Source: an uncultured Acidobacteriota bacterium (GTDB taxonomy: Bacteria > Acidobacteriota > Terriglobia > Bryobacterales > Bryobacteraceae). Taken from it: a stretch of 64,000 bases of DNA. The position numbers were made by a program, and so were the translations under genes. Below are positions 44,351 to 53,329 of this stretch, piece after piece. The stretch spans positions 109,700 to 173,699 of the forward strand of contig CADEFT010000013.1 in NCBI GenBank assembly GCA_902826685.1, given 5' to 3'. Each line of letters starts with the position of its first letter. Positions within the stretch are counted from its first letter, which is position 1. The notes beneath the pieces were generated by a model. The model made no database searches. It was given only the letters and a program-made list of their open reading frames with translations, and had not been told where the DNA came from.

Positions 44351-45529
44351 ATGCACGAAGCCGTCATCATCGATTGTCTGCGCACGGCCGCCGGCAAGTC
44401 CGGCCGCGGCGCTTTGCGCAATGTGCGTCCCGACGACATGGGCGCCGCCGTGATCCGCGCGCTGCTGGCGAAATATCCCCAGGTGCCGCCCGAGGCGGTC
44501 GACGATGTAATCGTCGGCTGCGCCATGCCCGAAGCTGAAGCGGGTATGAACATGGCCCGCGCCGTCGCCCTCCGCGCCGGTCTGCCCGATTCGGTCCCGG
44601 CCGTGACCATCAATCGCTTCTGCTCTTCGGGATTGCAGGCCATTGCGATGGCGGCCGACCGCATTCGCGCGGGCGGCGCGTCCATCGTCGTCGCCGGCGG
44701 CGCCGAGTCGATGTCCATGATTCCGATGATCGGGAACAAATTCGCTCCCAATCCCTGGTTTGCCGATAACCGGCCCGAACTCTACATGGGCATGGGGCTC
44801 ACCGCCGAACGTGTGCAGCGGAAGTACGGCATCGGGCGCGAAGAGGCCGACGCTTTCGCCCTGGCCAGCCATCGCAAGGCGATTCAAGCGCAGGTGGAAT
44901 CCAAATTCGACGAAGAGATCGTACCTGTGGAGGTGGAAACCACTTCCGTCGTCAACGGCAAACCCAAAACCACAAAAGCCACGTTCTCAAAAGACGAAGG
45001 CCCGCGCGCAGATACTTCGCTCGAAGCTCTGGCGAAATTGAAGCCGGTGTTTCAGGAAGGCGGCACGGTGACCGCCGGCAATTCCTCTCAAACCTCCGAC
45101 GGCGCGGCCATGGCTCTGGTCATGTCGGCCGCCCGCGCGCAGGAGTTAGGACTGAAACCGATGGCCCGCTACGCCAGCTTCGCCGTGGGCGGCGTGCCGC
45201 CCGAGATCATGGGCATCGGTCCGGTGGTGGCGATTCCCAAGGCGCTCGGGCTTGCCGGGCTGAAGCTTTCCGATATCGGCGTCACCGAACTGAATGAAGC
45301 CTTCGCGGTGCAGGCGCTCGCCGTCGCCCGCGAGGCCGGGCTCAACATGGATACGCTCAACGTCAATGGCGGCGCCGTCGCGTTAGGGCATCCGCTCGGC
45401 TGCACCGGAGCCAAACTGACCGCCACCATCCTGCGCGAGATGCGCCGCCGCGGCGCCCGCTACGGTCTGGTGACGATGTGTATCGGTGGCGGCCAGGGTG
45501 CCGCTGGAATTTTCGAATCGCTGAACTAG
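44351..45529 (+). CDS. fadA: Acetyl-CoA C-acyltransferase (thiolase) of the fadN operon
   Basis: 392 residues. Nucleophile Cys is in NRFCSSGLQAIAMAAD, His in GHPLGCTGAKLTA and the second Cys in MCIGGGQGAAG. It completes the beta-oxidation cycle of the FadN enzyme. GAGGAAC near the end of fadN acts as its ribosome site, with only 4 bp between the stop and the ATG. Most conserved blocks match the second thiolase at 17188, so the two are paralogues. Confidence 0.92.
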   Translation: MHEAVIIDCLRTAAGKSGRGALRNVRPDDMGAAVIRALLAKYPQVPPEAVDDVIVGCAMPEAEAGMNMARAVALRAGLPDSVPAVTINRFCSSGLQAIAMAADRIRAGGASIVVAGGAESMSMIPMIGNKFAPNPWFADNRPELYMGMGLTAERVQRKYGIGREEADAFALASHRKAIQAQVESKFDEEIVPVEVETTSVVNGKPKTTKATFSKDEGPRADTSLEALAKLKPVFQEGGTVTAGNSSQTSDGAAMALVMSAARAQELGLKPMARYASFAVGGVPPEIMGIGPVVAIPKALGLAGLKLSDIGVTELNEAFAVQALAVAREAGLNMDTLNVNGGAVALGHPLGCTGAKLTATILREMRRRGARYGLVTMCIGGGQGAAGIFESLN

Positions 45530-45539
45530 GAGAGAGACC

Positions 45540-47309
45540 ATGGCCGCGATAGCCGCTCCGCTACCGAAAACCAAAGGAGGCGCGTTCCTGCTGGAACCGC
45601 GCGCTCCCGAAGAGATTTACTCCCCCGAGGATTTCACCGAAGAGCACCTGGCCATCGGCCGCACCGCCGACGAGTTCTGGCAGAAAGAAATCCTGCCGAA
45701 CGTCGAAAAGATTCAGCACCAGGAACCGGGTGTCGCGCAGGCGGTGCTGCGCAAGTCGGCCGAGCTTGGACTCACCGCCGTCATCCTGCCGGAGAAATTC
45801 GGCGGCATGGAACTCGATCTGACCTCGCTGATGATCGTGGCCGAGCGGCTTTCCCGCGACGGCAGCTACTCGGCCTGGCATGGCGCGCATACCGGCATCG
45901 GCACGCTGCCTCTGCTGTTTTACGGCACCGAAGAGCAGAAGCGGAAATACCTGCCGAAGCTGGCCGGCGCGGAGATGATCGCCGCCTATTGCCTCAGCGA
46001 GCCGCAAGCGGGTTCCGATGCACTGGCGATGAAAACCCGCGCCGATTTCAATGAGCAGGAAAACTGCTACATCCTCAACGGGCAGAAGATGTGGATCACC
46101 AACGGCGGGCACGCCGACCTTTATACGGTGTTCGCCAAGGTGGGCGGTGAGAAGGTCACCGCTTTTCTGGTGGAGCGCGCCTGGGCCGGTGTGAAACCGG
46201 GAGCCGAAGAGAAGAAGATGGGCATCAAGGGCTCCTCCACCACGCCCGTCTATTTCGACAACGTGAAGGTGCCGGTGGAGAACGTGTTGGGCGAGGTGGG
46301 CAAGGGCCACTACATCGCCTTCAATATCCTCAACATCGGGCGCTTCAAGCTGGGCCCGTTCGCCGTGGGCGGCGCCAAGAGCGTCCTTCAGACCTCGCTC
46401 AAGTACGCCAAGGAGCGCAAGGCGTTCGGCAAATCCATCGGCGAGTTCGGCATGATCCAGCACAAGCTGGCCGAAATGGCCATCCGCATCTATGCGGTGG
46501 AAACCATGTCCTATCGCGTGGTGGGCATGATTCAATCCGCCCTCGGCGATCTTTCATGGGAAGCGCCAGACGCGAGCGACCGCCTGCTGAAGGCGATCGA
46601 AGAGTTCGCTATGGAATGTTCGTACATGAAGGTGTACGGCTCGGAAATGCTCGATTACGTGGCCGACGAAGGCGTGCAGATTCACGGCGGCTACGGCTAT
46701 CACCAGGACTACGCGGTGGAGCGCGCCTACCGCGATTCCCGCATTAACCGGATCTTTGAGGGCACCAGCGAAATCAACCGCATGCTCGCCACCGGCATGT
46801 TGCTGAAGCGCGCCCAGCGCGGCCAACTGCCGCTGGTGGAGGCGGTGAAGAAGCTGCAGGCCGAGATTCTCGCCGGGCCCACGCTTGGCGGCACCGTGGA
46901 CGAAAACGCCATGGTGACCAACGCCAAGAAATCCGTCCTGTTCTGCCTGGGAGTCGCCTACCAGAGCTTTGGCGCCGAGCTTGAACATCAGCAGGAAGTG
47001 CTGGCCGGCATCACCGACATCGGCATGGCCGCGTTCGCGATGGAGTCGGTCTGGCTGCGCACGCAAAAGCTCGCCGCCCTGGGTAAGGGAGAACTCGCCG
47101 CGGATATGTGCGCCGTATTTCTGCGCGAAGCGGCGGAAGATATTGAACGCTCGGCGCGATACGTGCTTTCGGCTTCCTCTTCGGGAGACGCCCTGCGTAC
47201 CAATCTCGCCGTACTTAAACGCTTCGCTAAATTCGAGCCCGTCAATGCGGTGGCCATCCGCCGCAAGATCGCCGCGCGTCTCGAACAGGCCGAGCGCTAT
47301 CTCGTCTAA
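45540..47309 (+). CDS. fadE: Acyl-CoA dehydrogenase (FadE/YusJ type)
   Basis: 589 residues. Substrate and FAD segments are AYCLSEPQAGSDALAMKTRA and MWITNGGHADLYTVFAKVGG. The catalytic Glu is in RIFEGTSEINR. A C-terminal extension of about 170 residues beyond the core dehydrogenase fold matches the YusJ-like group found with FadN and FadA. It performs the first step of beta-oxidation. AGGAG precedes the ATG at 45540; the gap from the thiolase is 10 bp. Its electron acceptor would be an ETF, not in the window. Confidence 0.92.
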   Translation: MAAIAAPLPKTKGGAFLLEPRAPEEIYSPEDFTEEHLAIGRTADEFWQKEILPNVEKIQHQEPGVAQAVLRKSAELGLTAVILPEKFGGMELDLTSLMIVAERLSRDGSYSAWHGAHTGIGTLPLLFYGTEEQKRKYLPKLAGAEMIAAYCLSEPQAGSDALAMKTRADFNEQENCYILNGQKMWITNGGHADLYTVFAKVGGEKVTAFLVERAWAGVKPGAEEKKMGIKGSSTTPVYFDNVKVPVENVLGEVGKGHYIAFNILNIGRFKLGPFAVGGAKSVLQTSLKYAKERKAFGKSIGEFGMIQHKLAEMAIRIYAVETMSYRVVGMIQSALGDLSWEAPDASDRLLKAIEEFAMECSYMKVYGSEMLDYVADEGVQIHGGYGYHQDYAVERAYRDSRINRIFEGTSEINRMLATGMLLKRAQRGQLPLVEAVKKLQAEILAGPTLGGTVDENAMVTNAKKSVLFCLGVAYQSFGAELEHQQEVLAGITDIGMAAFAMESVWLRTQKLAALGKGELAADMCAVFLREAAEDIERSARYVLSASSSGDALRTNLAVLKRFAKFEPVNAVAIRRKIAARLEQAERYLV

Positions 47310-47310
47310 C

Positions 47311-47751
47311 GTGTGTCCTCGTGTGATCGTACTGGTGGGGCTGCCCGGGTCGGGGAAATCGACCTGGGCGGCCTCGCACGGCCTGCCTGTGCTTTCATCC
47401 GACGGTTTGCGGGAAGTGTTACTCGACGACATCGGCGACCAGTCGGCCAACGGCGCCGTCTTCCGCACCCTGCGCGGCCTGCTGATCGCACGGCTGCGGC
47501 TGCGGCGTCCGGTGACCTGCATCGACGCGACCAATCTTACCGTGAAGGAACGCCGCCCTTACTGCATGCTGGCGCAGATGTATGGCGCCGAAGCCGAGGC
47601 CGTGTACTTCGACGTGCCGTTTGAAACGTGTCTCGAACGCAACCGGTCGCGCGACCGCCAGGTGCCGCGGGAAGTCATGGAATACATGGCGGGGAAACTG
47701 CAGCCTCCCGCCGGGATTGAAGGATTCGTCCGCGTTACCAGATCGCGTTAG
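47311..47751 (+). CDS. P-loop kinase-like ATPase (AAA_33 type)
   Basis: 146 residues from GTG 47311 (GTG 47323 also possible). Walker A GLPGSGKSTWA near the N-terminus, a CIDATNLTVKERR segment like the nucleoside or polynucleotide kinase lid and a conserved Asp region (FDVPFETCLERNRSRDR). The family phosphorylates nucleic-acid ends or small molecules. It follows fadE by 1 bp and is probably in that operon. The substrate is not known. Confidence 0.82.
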   Translation: MCPRVIVLVGLPGSGKSTWAASHGLPVLSSDGLREVLLDDIGDQSANGAVFRTLRGLLIARLRLRRPVTCIDATNLTVKERRPYCMLAQMYGAEAEAVYFDVPFETCLERNRSRDRQVPREVMEYMAGKLQPPAGIEGFVRVTRSR

Positions 47752-47782
47752 CGGCAGATTCAAATTCGGCGCTTTTCCGCCG

Positions 47783-49423
47783 ATGAGAGCAACGGGAGCC
47801 TACCGGCATACTTCATTGGCGTATACGGGATACATCGAGCAGATACTCGACCAGTTAGAGCAAAACCCCGCCCAGGCGCGGAAGTCTCTGCGCACGGCCT
47901 GGGAGCAAAGCCCTCCGGCTGAGTTTCGCGCCGCCACGGTGGGCCTGATTGCGAGAGGCCAGGGGGCGGGTCCGCGCTTCCTTGTCACCTTTTTACTTCA
48001 AAACGACGCCCTTGAGTCGAATCTCGGCAATCACGACGCTTATACTCGCGAGGAAGCGTTGACGATCGCGCGGGTGGCTCACAAGGTGGATCCTTCCCTG
48101 GACGTGAAGCTGGCCATGCAACTGGCCGGGCGTCACGTGACGGAGGAAAAAGACGCCGGCCGCATTCTGGACATTCTGGAAGTGATTTCGCAACCCAGCA
48201 CCCTGCTGCCGTTAATGAGCGGCATCATGCAACATCCCAACGCCAAGGTGCGCTCAAAGGCGGCGCTATTGATGGGGAAGGGAAATCGCAATGCGGCCTG
48301 GGTGCGGCAGCAGCTTCGCGAGCCGAATGAGCGAGTACGCGCCAATGCCGTCGAATCGCTATGGGGGCTCGATAGCGACGATATCGTTTCGCTGTTTCAT
48401 GCCGCGTCGATCGACACGCACCGCCGCACGGCCGTCAACGGGATGGTCGGCCTTTATCTGTCGCACAAGATCGAATCCTTGAGCCTTTTGGCGAACGCCG
48501 CTCAGCATGGCGACGCTCACTTTCGAGCCAGCGCCGCCTGGGGCATGGGCCATACCCACGATCTCCGGTTTGTGCCTCCGCTCACCAGGCTGGTGCGCGA
48601 TGCCGACCCCACCGTTCGTTCCAACGCCCTGAAGGCAGTGGGCAAAGTTCGCGCCTTCCGCAAGCTGATTGAGAGCCAGGCCGCGTTCCGTGCATGGATC
48701 GGCACGGCCGTCCGCCACGCCGATGGCTGGCGGGAGCTGAGCGGCGTCGTTCGCGCCAACGGTACGCCGCCCGCCTTGCACCCGCTGCAGTACGTGGTGG
48801 ACGAAAGCGGCCGGTTCGTTTACAACTATCAGGTCGCCGTCCGGCCGGAAACGGAGATGGCGGCGGGTTTCGTGATGCCGCAGGCCGCGGCCGTTGACCG
48901 CGCCTGGGCGGTGCTGAAGGCCGAAAGGCGTCCCCAGGATAGCTGGAATGCCGCCGTCTACACCGATTCCGGCGTGGACCGGCAAGCGGGCCAGTATTCC
49001 AACTTTTTGCGCGCCCTGATCGCCTTGCTGCCGCAACTGCCGGTGCGCGATCACAGGGCTATCTTTGTCGCCGGCAGCCCCGTGTTCGACTCCAGCGAAA
49101 TCGATACGGGCCGGGAGCAGATTCAGAAGCTGATCCAGGACGCCACCAACGCGTCGGTTCGTATTCATGCCATCACGCCGCCGGTCTGCGCGCCCGTCAT
49201 GAGAGTGACGCTTCACGAGGTGGCCAGAAGCACCGGTGGCCGGTACATCGAAACATCGAGTGAGGAAGCCTTCGAGAAGGGCATTGTGTCGCTGGGGATG
49301 ACGCTGTTCCCCTCGTTCCAGATACGCTACCGGCTTGAGGAGCCCGCCGCGGCCAAGGTCAAGCTTCTGATCTCATCGCCGGCCGGGATTGGCGAGTGTG
49401 AGGCCGACCTGAGCGGCGCCTGA
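47783..49423 (+). CDS. HEAT-repeat protein with C-terminal vWA-like domain
   Basis: 546 residues from ATG 47783. Residues about 30-330 are helical HEAT-type repeats (HPNAKVRSKAALLMGKG, EPNERVRANAVESLWGL, DADPTVRSNALKAVGKV). Residues about 380-540 look like a von Willebrand A-type fold (HPLQYVVDESGRFVYNYQVA, then FVAGSPVFDS and VRIHAITPP). A complete MIDAS (DxSxS) is not visible, so metal-dependent adhesion is doubtful. It is inferred to be a scaffold or binding protein. No signal peptide is seen. It is the last gene of a run of same-direction genes; its end converges with the SGNH-like gene. Confidence 0.65.
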   Translation: MRATGAYRHTSLAYTGYIEQILDQLEQNPAQARKSLRTAWEQSPPAEFRAATVGLIARGQGAGPRFLVTFLLQNDALESNLGNHDAYTREEALTIARVAHKVDPSLDVKLAMQLAGRHVTEEKDAGRILDILEVISQPSTLLPLMSGIMQHPNAKVRSKAALLMGKGNRNAAWVRQQLREPNERVRANAVESLWGLDSDDIVSLFHAASIDTHRRTAVNGMVGLYLSHKIESLSLLANAAQHGDAHFRASAAWGMGHTHDLRFVPPLTRLVRDADPTVRSNALKAVGKVRAFRKLIESQAAFRAWIGTAVRHADGWRELSGVVRANGTPPALHPLQYVVDESGRFVYNYQVAVRPETEMAAGFVMPQAAAVDRAWAVLKAERRPQDSWNAAVYTDSGVDRQAGQYSNFLRALIALLPQLPVRDHRAIFVAGSPVFDSSEIDTGREQIQKLIQDATNASVRIHAITPPVCAPVMRVTLHEVARSTGGRYIETSSEEAFEKGIVSLGMTLFPSFQIRYRLEEPAAAKVKLLISSPAGIGECEADLSGA

Positions 49424-49425
49424 AG

Positions 49426-50148
49426 CTACTTCGCCATCGCTTCGGCGATCGCCTTTTCCGCCAGCGGACCCAGCAACTGGTATCCGGCGTCGTTCGGAAC
49501 CAGGCCATCCACCGTCAGTTCGCGCTTCATCGCACGCCCTTCGGCCAGCGCCTTGTAGTAATCCAGGTAAACGGCACCGCTGCGCGCCGCGTATTCCTTC
49601 AACCATCCGTTCAATCCGATGATCTTGCCCGGCGGACGCCGTTCGGTGAGGTTGCGGAAGCAATCGCATACCGGCGTCACCGACGCCACCACCACGCGGA
49701 TGCCATGCGCCTTCGCCAACTCCGCCATCGTCTGGAAATTCTCGGCGATCGTGCCCTCGGTGGCCGGACCGGCGTAACCGGCGAAATCGTTGGTACCCGC
49801 CTGGATTACGACAACCTTCGGCTTCAGGCCGATCACATCCTGCCGGAACCGCACCAGCATTTGGGCTGTCGTCTGGTGCGTGATGCCGCGGTTGAAGTAA
49901 GGCTTACCGGCGAAGAATTGCGTTTTCCCCTGGCCCCACTTTTCGGTGATGTCGTCGCCAAGAAACACAACGCGGTCGACGTTTGGATCGAGCTTGATCT
50001 CCGCGTTCTCGCTGCCGTAACGGGTGAGGCTGCCCCAATCGCTCAGCAGGCGGATATACTGCGCGATCTCCCGCTCCATCTCTTCGACGTTCGATTGCGG
50101 CTGGGCGGCGAGCAGCGACGCCAGGCTCAACAACGCCGCCAGCCTCAT
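49426..50148 (-). CDS. SGNH-fold protein lacking catalytic Ser and His (degenerate GDSL family)
   Basis: 240 residues from ATG 50148. Signal peptide RLAALLSLASLLAAQ. The fold follows SGNH/GDSL hydrolases: block I is VVFLGDDITEKW where the family has GDS, so the nucleophilic Ser is Asp. Block III is GTND, intact. Block V is DGLVPNDAGYQLLGP where the family has D-G-x-H-P, so the catalytic His is Val. The reading was checked on the DNA. Its ATGA overlaps the stop of the PQQ-propeller gene (50145), so it is made together with that protein. Its role is probably binding, not hydrolysis. Confidence 0.8.
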   Translation of the reverse strand: MRLAALLSLASLLAAQPQSNVEEMEREIAQYIRLLSDWGSLTRYGSENAEIKLDPNVDRVVFLGDDITEKWGQGKTQFFAGKPYFNRGITHQTTAQMLVRFRQDVIGLKPKVVVIQAGTNDFAGYAGPATEGTIAENFQTMAELAKAHGIRVVVASVTPVCDCFRNLTERRPPGKIIGLNGWLKEYAARSGAVYLDYYKALAEGRAMKRELTVDGLVPNDAGYQLLGPLAEKAIAEAMAK

Positions 50149-51707
50149 TGCGAGATGCCGAAGCAGTAAAGGGTTCCGTCGTAGGTGTTGATGTAGACGC
50201 GGCCGTTGGCCAGAGCCAGGCCGGTCCAGTGATTCCAGGTGGCGATCTGCGTGCCGCTTGACCAAAGCTCCTTGCCGGTCTGCGCGTCGAGTACGTACAA
50301 CACGGCGTAAGTCGATTTCGGGATACGCCGCTCCATGCGGAAATCGAGGCCGACGTCGGGGAACGCCTGCGCCGTATTCTCCCCGCTGCCATAGGCGAAC
50401 ACCAGGCCGTTGGCGATCAGCGGCGGCTCGGCCTGATTCATGTCGCGCGAAATCCAGGCCGGCTCCAGTTCCACCTTCCCGTTGCCGCGCGTCACCACTT
50501 TGAAGGCCGCGATGGCGCCCTTTTTCACCACGCCCTGCTCCACCGGAGCCTTGAACTTCGGATGCTTCGGGCCCCAGAACGGCGTCAGCAGCCAGCGCGT
50601 TCCCTTCGAATCTTCCCAACTGGCGAGCGAGCCCCAGATGCCGGCCTCGGCGAAATCCACCAGCTCATTGCAGATCAGCGGCGTGCGGTAAACCGGCGTA
50701 CGATGATCGTCGCCGCCGATCGACTCGGTATCCATGAAGTAGAGGCGGCATTCCTTGCTGGCGTCCACCATGTACTCCTTGCCCTTGTACTCGAAAATCG
50801 CCGGCGTCACCTGCATGTCGAGGTCGCGCTTCACCAGCCACTCGGCGTTCGAGGGGCCGTAGTAATCCACCAGGTCCAGGGCCTTGGTGGTGGGGTTTTG
50901 CTTCACACCGATGATGCCGTTGCCGTAGAGGCCTTGCTCGGGATCCCAGCGCCCGTCGCCGGTGCCGGTGTACATCACGCCGCTGGAACTGATGGCCGGA
51001 CCGGAACGTCCCCACATCCCGCCGCCGGCCGGTCCCCAGCTTCCCACCTTATTGGTGGCGAGGTCATAGGCGTAGGCCATGTTGGGATTGCCGCCGCAGC
51101 CCTGGGCCGAGTGAACGTAGACGACGTTCTTGAACAGGCTCATCGCGTAGGGCTTGCCATTGGGAGGCATGAACTTGGCGGGCGGGGCCAGTTCTTCGCC
51201 GTCGGCGGCGTTCACCTTATGGAATCGCCCGTCCCAGGACGCCGCGTAAATAATGTACTTGCCATCGCCGTCGCCCGGCCCGATCGTCACGTTCGAAGTC
51301 ATGCCGCCAGGGCAAAGCACGCTCGGGCCGCGGCCGCCTGGCGTTTCCTGAAACGTGCTTTCAAAATGCTTCTTCCAAACCAGCTCGCCGGTCTTGGCAT
51401 CCAGTGCGTAGAGATTGTCGGAGACACCCACCTGAATCACCAGCTCGCGGGGTCCCGTCCTGGTCATGACACGCCCGATTACGAGTGGCTCGAGCAGCGA
51501 ATGCATCTGGCGCGGCTGATTGTCCAGCTTCGTTTTCCAGAGCAGCTTGATGTCTTTCACATTGGCGTGGGAGATGATTTTCTCGTCCTTCTGCCAGTTG
51601 TTTCGAAACAGGTCGCCGCCATCGGTCAACCAATCCGCGCCGCCAAGGGCGCGAGCAAGCAAGACTGCACACGGGGCAACGAACCGCAAGCTTCTCATGC
51701 TTGTCAC
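50145..51707 (-). CDS. Secreted PQQ-binding-like beta-propeller protein
   Basis: 520 residues. Signal peptide RSLRFVAPCAVLLARALGGA. Propeller repeats follow (NLYALDAKTGELVWKKHFE, FHKVNAADGEELAPP, AVLYVLDAQTGKELW), the A-W-type turns of quinoprotein or PQQ-like propellers. It has no heme motif. It is divergent from the 51764 gene, another propeller of the same length (520 residues), and coupled to the degenerate SGNH gene. Enzyme activity is uncertain because the PQQ and calcium residues could not be assigned. Confidence 0.8.
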   Translation of the reverse strand: MTSMRSLRFVAPCAVLLARALGGADWLTDGGDLFRNNWQKDEKIISHANVKDIKLLWKTKLDNQPRQMHSLLEPLVIGRVMTRTGPRELVIQVGVSDNLYALDAKTGELVWKKHFESTFQETPGGRGPSVLCPGGMTSNVTIGPGDGDGKYIIYAASWDGRFHKVNAADGEELAPPAKFMPPNGKPYAMSLFKNVVYVHSAQGCGGNPNMAYAYDLATNKVGSWGPAGGGMWGRSGPAISSSGVMYTGTGDGRWDPEQGLYGNGIIGVKQNPTTKALDLVDYYGPSNAEWLVKRDLDMQVTPAIFEYKGKEYMVDASKECRLYFMDTESIGGDDHRTPVYRTPLICNELVDFAEAGIWGSLASWEDSKGTRWLLTPFWGPKHPKFKAPVEQGVVKKGAIAAFKVVTRGNGKVELEPAWISRDMNQAEPPLIANGLVFAYGSGENTAQAFPDVGLDFRMERRIPKSTYAVLYVLDAQTGKELWSSGTQIATWNHWTGLALANGRVYINTYDGTLYCFGISQ

Positions 51708-51745
51708 TTTACCGTTGGCGGCCCCCCCGATTCAACCTGCCTTGT

Positions 51746-51751
51746 TATGAT
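51746..51751 (+). promoter_or_regulatory. Candidate -10 box of the 51764 propeller gene
   Basis: TATGAT (5/6), 12 nt before the ATG. No -35. It belongs to the short-leader set. Confidence 0.3.
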
Positions 51752-51763
51752 TTAGGTTCGGCC

Positions 51764-53326
51764 ATGAAGGAACATAGCAACCGGAAGAGAATGCCGCGCG
51801 GCGCCGTCTGCCTCGCCCTGGTCACAGCGGGCGTCTTGCAGGCTCAGCGCGGCGGCGGCGACTGGATGACGATCGGCAACGACGCGCAGCGCTCCTGGTG
51901 GATTCGCGGCGACGCCAAGATCGCGCCTGAGACCATGCGCAAGCCCGGGTTTGAGTTGCTATGGAAGCTGAAGCTCAACAACGAGACGCGCCACCTCAAC
52001 GCCATCACGCCTCCCGCGCTGCTCGATTTCTACATCAGCTACCGCGGCTTCCGCACGCTCGGCTTTTTCGGTGGAAGCTCGGACAACGTCATCGGCATCG
52101 ACACCGATATCGCGCGTTTGGAATGGGAGCGCAGCCTTGGCGCCAAAGGGCCCCGCGGCGGATCGGCTCTATGCCCGGGTGGTATGACCTCCAGCGTCAC
52201 AAGGCCCACCTTCGCCGCCTATCCTCCGGCGGCGGCCGGACGCGGTGCGGGCCGTGGCAATGCCGCTAAATCGGGCGTCGGCGAGCCTCTCGAAGGCGCT
52301 GTTACTTTGCGCGACCGGCCGGTCCAATTCGTTCCACCGCCAACCAAGGGACCGAACCGCCGCACCGCGCCGCCCGTGAATCCCTTCGCGCGCAATCCGC
52401 TGTTCGTACTCGCCGTCACCGGCGACGGCAAGCTGCATAGCCTGTATGTCTCAAACGGCGAGGAGCCGAAACCGGCCGTCCCGTTCCTGCCCGCCGGCGC
52501 TCATGCCATCGGCCTTATCGCTTTCGACAACAAAGCCTATGCCGCCACCGTCAATGGATGCGGCGGCGTTGCCAACGGCATCTGGGCCATCGATCTGGAA
52601 TCGCACGCCGTCACCAGTTGGAAGGCGGGCGCGAACCTGGCCGGGACCACCGGATTCGCCGCCGGGCCCGAAGGCGTGCTCTACGCCGCGGTGGGCAGCA
52701 AGATCGTGGCGCTCGATCCCGGTACGCTCAAGGAAAAAGGATCGTACGCCGCCTCCGCCGCCTTCACTTCTTCTCCGCTCGTCTTCGAGCACAAAGGGAA
52801 AGACATCGTGGCCGCCTCTACCGCCGATGGCTCCATCCATCTGTTGGACGCCGATTCGATGCAGGCCCTCTCCACTTTCGACGCCGGTGCCAAGGGCGAG
52901 GTGGGAGCGATGGCAAGCTGGCAGGATGGCAGCGGCACGCGCTGGCTGCTGACGCCGGCCGGTAATACCGTGGCGGCGCTGAAGGTCGCCGATCGGGGCG
53001 GCAAAGCCTCGCTCGAACCGGGGTGGGTGTCCGGCGCCATCGCGTCCCCTCTGGCCCCTACCATCGTCAACGGCGTGGTATTCGCGGTGGCCAGCGGCGA
53101 ATTTCGTGGCGGAGATGAGAAGACGACCGCCGCCCAACGCGCGCAGAAATCGTCGAAGGCGGTTCTATATGCCCTCGATTCGGCGACCGGCAAAGAATTT
53201 TGGAACAGCGGTCCGGCCATCACGTCCTTTGTACATAGCGGAGGGTTGGCGGCCGGTGGCGGCCGGGTCTATGTCTCCGCTCACGACGGCACGCAGTATG
53301 CCTTCGGATTTCCGATGGAGCACTGA
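51764..53326 (+). CDS. Secreted PQQ-like beta-propeller protein
   Basis: 520 residues from ATG 51764. N-terminal signal RGAVCLALVTAGVLQAQ. Repeats such as VIGIDTDIARLEWERSLG and VLYALDSATGKEFWNSGP show a quinoprotein-type propeller. A Pro/Arg-rich insertion of about 60 residues (near 165-220, PAAAGRGAGRGNAAK) is unusual and could be a disordered loop. No heme motif. The gene downstream encodes a monoheme protein, 3 bp away, which could accept electrons. It is divergent from the other propeller gene. Confidence 0.8.
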   Translation: MKEHSNRKRMPRGAVCLALVTAGVLQAQRGGGDWMTIGNDAQRSWWIRGDAKIAPETMRKPGFELLWKLKLNNETRHLNAITPPALLDFYISYRGFRTLGFFGGSSDNVIGIDTDIARLEWERSLGAKGPRGGSALCPGGMTSSVTRPTFAAYPPAAAGRGAGRGNAAKSGVGEPLEGAVTLRDRPVQFVPPPTKGPNRRTAPPVNPFARNPLFVLAVTGDGKLHSLYVSNGEEPKPAVPFLPAGAHAIGLIAFDNKAYAATVNGCGGVANGIWAIDLESHAVTSWKAGANLAGTTGFAAGPEGVLYAAVGSKIVALDPGTLKEKGSYAASAAFTSSPLVFEHKGKDIVAASTADGSIHLLDADSMQALSTFDAGAKGEVGAMASWQDGSGTRWLLTPAGNTVAALKVADRGGKASLEPGWVSGAIASPLAPTIVNGVVFAVASGEFRGGDEKTTAAQRAQKSSKAVLYALDSATGKEFWNSGPAITSFVHSGGLAAGGGRVYVSAHDGTQYAFGFPMEH

Positions 53327-53329
53327 CCC

